Source: an uncultured Gammaproteobacteria bacterium (GTDB taxonomy: Bacteria; Pseudomonadota; Gammaproteobacteria; PS1; Pseudothioglobaceae). Taken from it: a stretch of DNA of 64,000 nucleotides. Below are positions 55,473 through 62,420 of the stretch, piece after piece (position 1 is the stretch's first letter; the number at the start of each line of letters is the position of its first letter). Under the pieces are notes generated by a model. That model worked only from the letters and a program-made list of their open reading frames with translations, did no database searches and had not been told where the DNA came from. A program made the translations under genes and the position numbers. The stretch spans positions 62,001 through 126,000 of the forward strand of contig CACDVH010000001.1 of NCBI GenBank assembly GCA_902556205.1. The letters are read 5' to 3'.

Positions 55473-55849
55473 AGTTCACCAACCTCTTCTAAAACTGCTC
55501 TGGCCACTTTAAAACACTCGACGCCTTGGGGTACACCACAGTAGATTGCAATAACGTGGAGGATTGATCTGATTTCATTAATACTGACTCCGTTTGTTAA
55601 AGCACCCTTTAGATGAACTTCAAATTCATCCATTTTCGCTAGTGCTGCAAGCATGGTGAGGTTCATCATTGATCTAGTTTTGGCATCAATTGTTTCATCG
55701 CCCCAGCCAAAACCCCAGCACCATTCAGTCATTTGTTTTTGAAAATCTTCATTGAAGTCATCTGCGGCATCCAAGTTTTTTTCTACGTACTCTTTTCCAA
55801 GCGTAGCCTTTCTTTTTGATAGTCCCAGTTCAAATAGTTTTTTATCCAT
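55469..55849 (-). CDS. Carboxymuconolactone decarboxylase family protein
   Basis: The 126-residue protein has the CMD/AhpD-like helical fold. The core segment is DEFEVHLKGALTNGVSINEI near 73, followed by a YCGVPQGVECF block near 105 that resembles PcaC-type decarboxylases; there is no AhpD Cys-x-x-Cys pair. PcaC decarboxylates gamma-carboxymuconolactone in the protocatechuate branch, but no other pca gene is present, so the substrate is unknown. It is last in the operon of hydrolase, flavin reductase, luciferase-like enzyme and aldehyde dehydrogenase, and may decarboxylate or isomerise their product. Confidence 0.85.
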   Translation of the reverse strand: MDKKLFELGLSKRKATLGKEYVEKNLDAADDFNEDFQKQMTEWCWGFGWGDETIDAKTRSMMNLTMLAALAKMDEFEVHLKGALTNGVSINEIRSILHVIAIYCGVPQGVECFKVARAVLEEVGEL

Positions 55850-55882
55850 AATCTACTCCATTCTTGCCTTGTTAAGAAATTA

Positions 55883-57355
55883 TTACCTCATTATAAATGG
55901 ATTGCTCATAGGCTCAGAAGAGGTATTAATCCATGTTGTCTTAGTCCGGGTATATTCATGAATTGCATCAATTCCTGCCTCACGACTTCCACCACTTTGT
56001 TTTACTCCACCAAAAGGAGAAATCGGCGATATAGCCCTGTAAGTATTGATCCAAACAATTCCTGAGTGAATTTTTGCACTAACCCGATGAGCCCTTGCTA
56101 AGTTTTCAGTAAATACACCAGATCCAAGTCCGTAGTCAGAGTCATTAGCCATAGCTATTGCTTCCTCTTCTGTATTGAATGCAATCACGCTGATAACCGG
56201 TGCAAAGAGTTCAGTTTTTACACAGTCAAACTCTTGGCTTGTGCAGTCCAATAGGGTGGGCTCAAAATACCAGCCTTCTTTTAGCTGGCTTGGCGGCTTG
56301 CCTCCAAAAACTAAATTAGCACCTTGCTTCACAGAGTCGTTGATCACTTTTGAAGCTCTTTCAACTTGATGAATTGTTGCTAACGGTCCAACCTGGGTTT
56401 TGCTATCAAGTGGATTGCCAACAATAATTTTTTTTGCACGCTGCTTAATAAGTTCAACTACTTTAGAGTGAATTGAACGCTGTATAAAGACTCTTGAGCC
56501 TGCAACGCAGCTCTGTCCAGAAGCTCCAAAGTTGCCAGCAATGATTCCGTTAACAGCGCCATCAATGTTGCAATCTTCAAAAATAATCATAGGTGATTTT
56601 CCACCTAACTCTAAGCTGACATGAGCAAAGTTTTCCGCACTATTCCTTACAATATGTCTTGCAACTTCTGTTCCACCAGTAAAAGCAATTCTCGCAACTT
56701 TAGGGTGCGTGGTTAGAGTCTTGCCACAGGGATCTGCAAACCCTGTAATGATGTTAATCACACCTGGCGGAAAGCCACATTCATCAACCAACTCAGCGAA
56801 TTTAAATAATGCAGCAGGAGCCTGCTCAGAAGCCTTAACGACAATAGTATTTCCCGCTGCTAAAGCCGGAGCAATTTTAGTGGCCGATAGAAATAATTGA
56901 GCATTCCAAGGCACAATGGCAACTACTACACCAATAGGTTCACGAGTTGTAAAAACCTGCATATTTGGCTTGTCGATTGGAAGAACCTCTCCTTGAATTT
57001 TGTCAGCTAAGCCAGCATAGTAATAGTAATAGTCTGCTACGTAGCTTGACTGTGCTTTTGTTTCAGCAGAAAGCTTGCCGCTATCCTGTGTTTCTAGTTC
57101 TCCTAGTTCAGAGGCATTATTAGCTATTAAGTCTCCGAGCTTATGTATCAACTTACCTCGTTGAGTTGCGTTCAGTTTTGACCACTCCCCCTCATAAAGA
57201 GCATCATGAGCTGACTCAATAGCTAAGTTTGATTCTTGTTCTGTAGCTGCAGGAAAGGTTGCCCAAGGCTTACCATTGGCAGGGTTTAAGGTCTCAAACT
57301 TTTCAGAGCCCTCTGAAAATTTCCCATTAATATAGTGTTTAAAGTGTTTCATCAT
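55883..57355 (-). CDS. NAD(P)-dependent aldehyde dehydrogenase
   Basis: This 490-residue enzyme oxidises an aldehyde to an acid. It has the cofactor segment VPWNAQLFLSATKIAPALAA near 150, FTGGTEVARHIV near 230, the general-base glutamate in SLELGGKSP near 253, the catalytic cysteine in NFGASGQSCVAGSR near 287, and a C-terminal ISPFGGVKQSGGSREAG block. It is closest to the betaine/hydroxymuconic-semialdehyde group, with no substrate readable. Two adjacent ATG codons make the start uncertain by one residue. It lies 8 bp after the luciferase-like gene. Confidence 0.92.
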   Translation of the reverse strand: MMKHFKHYINGKFSEGSEKFETLNPANGKPWATFPAATEQESNLAIESAHDALYEGEWSKLNATQRGKLIHKLGDLIANNASELGELETQDSGKLSAETKAQSSYVADYYYYYAGLADKIQGEVLPIDKPNMQVFTTREPIGVVVAIVPWNAQLFLSATKIAPALAAGNTIVVKASEQAPAALFKFAELVDECGFPPGVINIITGFADPCGKTLTTHPKVARIAFTGGTEVARHIVRNSAENFAHVSLELGGKSPMIIFEDCNIDGAVNGIIAGNFGASGQSCVAGSRVFIQRSIHSKVVELIKQRAKKIIVGNPLDSKTQVGPLATIHQVERASKVINDSVKQGANLVFGGKPPSQLKEGWYFEPTLLDCTSQEFDCVKTELFAPVISVIAFNTEEEAIAMANDSDYGLGSGVFTENLARAHRVSAKIHSGIVWINTYRAISPISPFGGVKQSGGSREAGIDAIHEYTRTKTTWINTSSEPMSNPFIMR

Positions 57356-57363
57356 TGACCTAT

Positions 57364-58401
57364 TTAAATAAATTCAGGCATAACTTTGTCTATAAAAAGC
57401 TCCAGTGATTTCTTTTTTGTTTCAAAATCCATGCTACTATCAATCCAGTAGCTATATTCATCATAGCCAAGATCTTCACAAAACTTGATTCTTTTAATGA
57501 CTTCATCAGGCGAGCCAATAATGCTATTTTTACGCATATTTTCAGGAGAATACATTTCTAGTTTTGCCATCTCTTCTTCTGAAAGCTTCTCCATTAGGCC
57601 CTGCTCAACAGGACGTTCATTTTTGAACCAAGCTCCAAAATAACAATAAAAACGAGAGATATCTTTAGCGCCTTGTTGAACCTCTTCTTCGGTCTCAGCT
57701 ACAAAAGTATGGCGTAAGACCATGATTTTAGGCCTCTTGATGTCATGATGTTTTTCACAGGCAATATTAAATTTTTCCATCAGTGATGAAACTTCTTCGT
57801 CGCCTAGCCATAGAGGTGTTACCTGGACATTGCAACCTTCTTTTACTGCAAAGTCATGAGAATTTTGATCTCTGGCTGCAATCCATATTGGAGGATTTGG
57901 AGATTGTTGAGGCTTAGGAGAGCTGGTTGTTTTTGGAAAGGACCAATGCTCACCTTCTCCCGTATAGTCACCCCTCCATAGGGCTTTAATTGCTGGCACA
58001 ATTTCTCTTAATGCATTCCCAGCAGAAAAAGGGTCCATCCCATCAGCTAGTCGATCATATTCAAAAGAGTAGGCTCCTCTTGCGATTCCGAGCTCAAGTC
58101 TTCCACCGGAAATGATATCTGTCATCGCCGCTTCTTCTGCAAGTTTGATTGGATGCCAAAAAGGAGCAATAATTGTTCCAGTTCCAAGCCTAACATTATC
58201 AGTTTTATTGGCTAGATCGGTCAGATTAACAAAGGGGTTTGGTGCAATGGTAAAGTTCATTCCGTGATGCTCCCCATTCCAAATCGTTTTAAAGCCAGAC
58301 CTGTCAGCTATTTGACAGAGCTCAACAAACTCATCATACAATCTTTTTTGTGACTGCCCTTCGTCTATTCTTTCCATGTGAGCAAATAAAGAAAATTCCA
58401 T
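57364..58401 (-). CDS. LLM-class (luciferase-like) flavin-dependent monooxygenase
   Basis: The 345-residue TIM-barrel protein has the LLM features FSLFAHMERIDEGQSQKRLY at the start, GEHHGMNF near 45, LGTGTIIAPFWHPIKLAEE near 73 and GRLELGIARGAYSFEYDRL near 100. Such enzymes use reduced FMN and oxygen for Baeyer-Villiger oxidation, C-N or C-S cleavage or hydroxylation. Reduced FMN would come from the flavin reductase encoded 24 bp upstream in the same operon. The substrate is unknown; a ring- or ester-forming oxygenation followed by hydrolase and aldehyde dehydrogenase steps would fit. Confidence 0.9.
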   Translation of the reverse strand: MEFSLFAHMERIDEGQSQKRLYDEFVELCQIADRSGFKTIWNGEHHGMNFTIAPNPFVNLTDLANKTDNVRLGTGTIIAPFWHPIKLAEEAAMTDIISGGRLELGIARGAYSFEYDRLADGMDPFSAGNALREIVPAIKALWRGDYTGEGEHWSFPKTTSSPKPQQSPNPPIWIAARDQNSHDFAVKEGCNVQVTPLWLGDEEVSSLMEKFNIACEKHHDIKRPKIMVLRHTFVAETEEEVQQGAKDISRFYCYFGAWFKNERPVEQGLMEKLSEEEMAKLEMYSPENMRKNSIIGSPDEVIKRIKFCEDLGYDEYSYWIDSSMDFETKKKSLELFIDKVMPEFI

Positions 58402-58425
58402 TTCAACAGTTCCTATATATTTTGA

Positions 58426-59361
58426 TTATTTTTTGCTTATAGCTTCTACTTTGCCTTCGCTTTCTTTTCCAACAAAAATTCCAAATGCATTCAAATCTCT
58501 TTCTTTAATGTATCTTTTAAGCATTATTCTACTCGCTTCATCACTAAGTTTGTCAAATGGAATGGCATCGAACGGATAAAAAGAGTCATTCAAAGTATCC
58601 ATACCTGTTTTGGCATGAGCACGGTAGTAAATAAGACTGGTTTTGTCCTCTGCTTTCTCAAATACTGAAAATAGATAATGTTCATTAATAGATATATTAA
58701 GATTATTCAGAACACCAAGCAGGCTCTCGTCATCATCAGTGTGTCCAAGCCTTGATGCTGAGGGAAAGTAGAGGGAGCCATTTTTTTTATCTTCCAACAG
58801 TAACACTTTTTTAGTTGATTCTATTATTGCGCCTACAATTATTTCAGTATTTTCATTTTCCATTGCAAGCAGCATTTTTTGCTCTAGCCCAAGATTGACA
58901 TAGTTTCCTCTGAGGTACATGAGAGGAGTTTTTGGAGTGCTGTCGAAGGCAATAATATTCCCTATAAGAATAAGGTGATCGCCTGCATCAACTACTTGCT
59001 GAGTATTGCAATCAAACCAGGCAACTGCGCCACTAATAATTGGGCTTCCAGTTTCCTCAGTACTCCAATCTATATTTTTGAAACGATCTTCGTGAGGAGT
59101 TGCAAAAATTGTTGATATAGATTGCTGATTCTCTGAGAGAACACTGACTGCAAAATGCTTAGTGATTGAGAAAGAATCAATATTAAATGACTCTTTGTCA
59201 ATACAAATTGAAATGAGCTTTGGGTCTAGTGAGACAGATGTAAATGAATTTGCTGTGAAGCCTAGAGGATTTTTGTTTTTATCAAGACAAGAAACTACTG
59301 TAACCCCAGTTGGGAAAGAGCCTAGAGCTTGCCTTAAATTCCTTGTTCTATCTTTATTCAT
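58426..59361 (-). CDS. Flavin reductase fused to a degenerate Nudix-like domain
   Basis: The N-terminal 165 residues are a RutF/HpaC-type flavin reductase, with ALGSFPTGVTVVSC at 11-24, FTANSFTSVSLDPKLISICI near 35 and HLILIGNIIAF near 128. This would supply reduced FMN to the luciferase-like enzyme. Residues about 172-300 look like a Nudix fold, but the catalytic box is degenerate: SLYFPSASRLGHTDDDESLL stands where a Nudix hydrolase has a glycine-led box with REUxEE glutamates, and the REUxEE part reads LGVLNNL. It overlaps the hydrolase gene by 8 bp. The extra domain may sense a nucleotide or flavin; that is inference. Confidence 0.85.
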   Translation of the reverse strand: MNKDRTRNLRQALGSFPTGVTVVSCLDKNKNPLGFTANSFTSVSLDPKLISICIDKESFNIDSFSITKHFAVSVLSENQQSISTIFATPHEDRFKNIDWSTEETGSPIISGAVAWFDCNTQQVVDAGDHLILIGNIIAFDSTPKTPLMYLRGNYVNLGLEQKMLLAMENENTEIIVGAIIESTKKVLLLEDKKNGSLYFPSASRLGHTDDDESLLGVLNNLNISINEHYLFSVFEKAEDKTSLIYYRAHAKTGMDTLNDSFYPFDAIPFDKLSDEASRIMLKRYIKERDLNAFGIFVGKESEGKVEAISKK

Positions 59362-60181
59362 TCTGTTGTAAAAAGTCCTTAATTATTGGGTTTAGCTTTG
59401 CAGGCGCAATGTATGCCATCATGTGCGCCTCGTTATCTATAATTTTCGAAAGGCCTTTGGGAGATTCCTTCGCCATTTCATGAGACATTTTGGAATTAGA
59501 GTTTGGATCATCACTCCCAGTCAAGTATAGTACAGGCACGTTTAAATTATCAAGCAAATTTTCAAAAATAGAGTCTGACATTGCAAACAGTTTGTAAGCA
59601 TGACCATAGCCCTTGGGAGAGGCACTTAGTAAAAGTTGACGAACCTTGTTTATTTTCTCGGTTTGATCAGGCCCCCTTATATTTTTAAACCACCTGCTCA
59701 TTGTTTGTTCGATATTACCTATTTCCCTTGTCTGTAAAATTTTGTTAGCACGATCTAAGACCTGATCTCTAGCATCATTCGACCTTTTATAAACAATATT
59801 TAGAGGAATTAAGGAGTTAATTTTATCTTCATATTTAAGGCTATAAGCAATACTGATAATTGCCCCCATGGAGTGCCCAATTAAAGAGAAGGATGAAATA
59901 CCTAGCGAACTTACCAAATCATTTAACTGCTCAACATAATCCTCTATTGTTGGGCTTTTGCTAGCAGGTGGAGTTAATCCATGACCCAGGAAATCATAAG
60001 TGATAACTTTATAATGCTTAGAAAAGTATTCAACTTGAGGCTCCCATATTTCACTACACAAACCAACACCATGAATAAAGATAAGGCAAGGACCTTCCGA
60101 TCCAGAAATAAAATAATGTGTATTGTTCTCAGTAAAAAGACCGGATGATTGCTTTGAATTATTGATTCTCAAGTCGCTCAT
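59354..60181 (-). CDS. Alpha/beta-fold hydrolase
   Basis: The 275-residue protein has the oxyanion HG motif in CLIFIHGVGLCSEIW near 37, YDFLGHGLTPP near 68, the nucleophile elbow GHSMG near 105, an acid in LTGSDDPNSNSK near 225 and the histidine in DNEAHMMAYIAP near 253. It resembles RutD- and lactone/enol-hydrolase-like enzymes of oxidative catabolic pathways. It heads the leftward operon and would open the product of the monooxygenase; this is inferred from context. The 374-bp AT-rich region upstream should contain the operon promoter. Confidence 0.87.
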   Translation of the reverse strand: MSDLRINNSKQSSGLFTENNTHYFISGSEGPCLIFIHGVGLCSEIWEPQVEYFSKHYKVITYDFLGHGLTPPASKSPTIEDYVEQLNDLVSSLGISSFSLIGHSMGAIISIAYSLKYEDKINSLIPLNIVYKRSNDARDQVLDRANKILQTREIGNIEQTMSRWFKNIRGPDQTEKINKVRQLLLSASPKGYGHAYKLFAMSDSIFENLLDNLNVPVLYLTGSDDPNSNSKMSHEMAKESPKGLSKIIDNEAHMMAYIAPAKLNPIIKDFLQQNE

Positions 60182-60555
60182 AGGATAGCCAAGTATTAAT
60201 GTTAGTAGATTAACCTAATTGGCACACACCTTTTTTTCTCACTGCCTGCCGACTTGAGCAATGAGGAATATAGAGTATTAATTCTGTGCTGTCAAGCAAG
60301 GTAAATAACTAATTTATTGCTAAAAATTATAAAAAAGTATAAATTTTAAGATTTTTTTCGTTAAAAGTATGGTTTCTTGATTGAATCTAACATTTTTATT
60401 CAATTAATTCGCCAAAAAATACTAAAAATAGCCATATTTTGACAAAAAAAGCTAGTTTTTATAGAATATTAATATAAAAAGCATTGTTTTATGTCGAAAA
60501 AACAACAATCAATATAGAAACTAACCACTATCAGCAAATTCTATAACTTGGATTA
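60182..60555. other. AT-rich intergenic region
   Basis: This is one of the two longest gene-free stretches and one of the most AT-rich parts of the window, lying between the catabolic operon start and the end of the pseudoazurin gene. It should hold the leftward promoter of the operon, but no convincing box pair was found on that strand. A good sigma70-like promoter instead points right (see the next entry). No tRNA, CRISPR or long inverted repeat was seen. Confidence 0.6.
60439..60467 (+). promoter_or_regulatory. Orphan sigma70-like promoter pointing into the pseudoazurin 3' end
   Basis: TTGACA (60439-60444) and TAGAAT (60462-60467) are separated by exactly 17 bp. No rightward gene follows; transcription would run through a short AT-rich stretch and antisense to the pseudoazurin gene. 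It could mark a small RNA or an antisense transcript, or be chance in AT-rich DNA. Confidence 0.35.
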
Positions 60556-60969
60556 CTAGTCCGACTTTGCAATTTTTATCAAACGATCAACAACTGAATT
60601 GGCAACGTAAGACAATTCAACTTTATTTACTTTTTCTAAGTTGTGAAAATCATTGTCGACGACAATTAAACCCAACATGCCCATATTCAAATGGGGTGTG
60701 CAACCATACAAATAAACCCCTGGAGTTTTAAAAAAAATTGAGTGAAATTCATTTATCTTAGAATTATTTGGAAGAGCATCCATATCAGGACCCGCTAGAA
60801 ACTCTACATTATGTCCTTTGTTTTTTGGTAGCCACTCAATAGTGTCACCAACATCGATGTACGCTACTTCGATACTGTAAGAGTCATTTTCGGTAAACTC
60901 GATTTGGATGGTTTTAGCTAGAGTGCCTTTTGAAATTATTAGCAAAGCCAATAATATATATATCCTCAT
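60556..60969 (-). CDS. Pseudoazurin-type blue copper protein
   Basis: This periplasmic cupredoxin carries electrons to copper enzymes such as nitrite or N2O reductase, or to oxidases. I start at the ATG giving MRIYILLALLIISKG (137 residues), since the upstream TTG overlaps grpE. The signal peptide ends near 18. The type-1 copper ligands are clear: H53 in KGHNVEF, C90, H93 and M98 in YGCTPHLNMGM, with pseudoazurin spacing. A C-terminal pair of helices follows, also typical of pseudoazurin and absent in plastocyanin. No denitrification gene is adjacent, so the partner is unknown; cytochrome bc1 may reduce it. It follows grpE by 13 bp. Confidence 0.9.
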   Translation of the reverse strand: MRIYILLALLIISKGTLAKTIQIEFTENDSYSIEVAYIDVGDTIEWLPKNKGHNVEFLAGPDMDALPNNSKINEFHSIFFKTPGVYLYGCTPHLNMGMLGLIVVDNDFHNLEKVNKVELSYVANSVVDRLIKIAKSD

Positions 60970-60982
60970 TAATTTACTGTCT

Positions 60983-61525
60983 TTACTGAACAACGATTAC
61001 TAGCGCCGGCCTTACAAGCCTTCCATTAAGAGTAAAGCCAGTCTGAATTACCTCTAGAACAGTATTTGATTTTTTATCTGGCATGGGAACCATAGTGACA
61101 GCTTCATGAAGTTCAGGATCAAATTTTTCATCAACTGGGTTAATGGACTCAACACCAAATTTTTCTAGCGTGCTATTGAAAACCTTCATAGTAAGCTCTA
61201 GGCCCTCTGTTGTGGTTTCTATTGTGGCCTTTTCATCCTTAGCAGATTTAATACCCATGGTTAGAGAATCACTAACCTCAAGAAGTGCTTTTACAAAACC
61301 GTCGAGTGCGAACTTGTGCGCATTTTCTAAATCTTTTGTCGTTCTTCTTTTTAAATTCTCCATTTCGGCTTGCGATCGCAATAATTTATCCCAATTATCC
61401 TTGGCAGATTGTTGTGCCTCTTGAAGTTGAGATTCTAAATCTTCAATTTTTGAGTTATCTTCTAACTCTTCTTTAGCTTTATTGGAGGCGCTTTTTTGAG
61501 TTTTTTGTTCCTTCTTTTTTGTCAT
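60983..61525 (-). CDS. grpE: GrpE, nucleotide-exchange factor for DnaK
   Basis: GrpE releases ADP from DnaK and acts as a thermosensor. The 180-residue protein has a basic/acidic N-terminus, a long coiled coil (about 22-85, with [20 protein letters not shown] near 50) and the C-terminal beta domain with [11 protein letters not shown] near 135 and [16 protein letters not shown] near 160. It stands without dnaK or dnaJ. The divergent gap to nadK holds a CTTGAAA element that could be a heat-shock -35 box. Confidence 0.96.
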   Translation of the reverse strand: MTKKKEQKTQKSASNKAKEELEDNSKIEDLESQLQEAQQSAKDNWDKLLRSQAEMENLKRRTTKDLENAHKFALDGFVKALLEVSDSLTMGIKSAKDEKATIETTTEGLELTMKVFNSTLEKFGVESINPVDEKFDPELHEAVTMVPMPDKKSNTVLEVIQTGFTLNGRLVRPALVIVVQ

Positions 61526-61579
61526 TGTGTTACCAAACTAATGTATATTTAATGTGATATTTAGTTACTTTTTAGTATA

Positions 61580-61586
61580 TTTCAAG
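61580..61586 (-). promoter_or_regulatory. CTTGAAA element upstream of grpE, possible heat-shock -35 box
   Basis: Read leftwards, CTTGAAA matches the sigma32 -35 consensus and lies about 55 bp before the grpE start. The matching -10 (CCCCATnT) is not clear; TAAATA about 16 bp further on fits a sigma70 -10 only partly. Confidence 0.3.
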
Positions 61587-61590
61587 GCCT

Positions 61591-62409
61591 ATGTTTAATT
61601 CAGTTGGCGTTATCTGTAAACCAAATGATTTTACCAGTCAAAAAACTGCTTTGGAGCTTGGTGTGCTTCTCAAGGATCTTGGGGTTGGCTTTCTTGATAA
61701 TGCTAAAGAAATAAATCAAGAAGCAGACCTCATAATTGTTGTTGGAGGCGATGGAACTATCCTCAATACTGCCAGAACTTATGTTGATTCTAATATACCC
61801 ATTTTAGGAATTAACCTTGGCAGGCTTGGTTTTTTGGCCGATGTTTCAGTTGATTCAATGGCTTCAGCGGTAACTGAGATTCTTGATGGCGAATTTATTA
61901 AAGAACAGAGATCCCTATTAAATTGTCAAATTGAGAAAAATGGTAAAGTAGTCTCTGAACACTTGGCTTTTAATGAAGTAGTAATTCATCGAAATGAAAC
62001 TCCCAGAATGATAGAGTTTGAGCTTCATGTTGATGATGACTTTGTTAATAATCAAAGGGCTGATGGAATTATTGTTACAACGCCAACAGGATCTACTGCC
62101 TATGCGTTGTCGAGTGGTGGGCCAATAATGCATCCAAGCACGAACGCAATTTGCCTGGTCTCAATTAGCCCTCATACAATGAGCCATAGGCCATTTATTC
62201 TTCATGGCGAAAGTGAAGTAGTTATTTCGCTTTTAGATTGTGATGAGAGAGCTACTATAAGTTTTGATGCTCAATCCTCAGTTTCTGCATCTGAAGGCGT
62301 TTCGCTCAGAGTTAAAAAACATGAGAATTTTGTTCACCTAATCCATCCAAAAGGTTATGACTATTTTGAAATTATTAGGTCAAAACTCCACTGGGGACAA
62401 AAGGTTTAA
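61591..62409 (+). CDS. nadK: NAD kinase
   Basis: NadK phosphorylates NAD to NADP. The 272-residue protein has the GGDGT motif in IIVVGGDGTILNTAR near 50, ILGINLGRLGFLADV near 71, the NE-containing AFNEVVIHR near 128, and TTPTGSTAYALSSGGP near 164. Length is slightly below E. coli NadK (292). recN follows after 11 bp in the same direction, the usual gammaproteobacterial grpE/nadK/recN neighbourhood. Confidence 0.96.
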   Translation: MFNSVGVICKPNDFTSQKTALELGVLLKDLGVGFLDNAKEINQEADLIIVVGGDGTILNTARTYVDSNIPILGINLGRLGFLADVSVDSMASAVTEILDGEFIKEQRSLLNCQIEKNGKVVSEHLAFNEVVIHRNETPRMIEFELHVDDDFVNNQRADGIIVTTPTGSTAYALSSGGPIMHPSTNAICLVSISPHTMSHRPFILHGESEVVISLLDCDERATISFDAQSSVSASEGVSLRVKKHENFVHLIHPKGYDYFEIIRSKLHWGQKV

Positions 62410-62420
62410 AAGGTTATAGT

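Noticed and set aside
60480-60530. Short TTGTTTT/AAAACAA hairpin in the AT-rich gap considered as a terminator
   Set aside because: The stem is short and AT-only, with no following T-run, and is expected by chance there.
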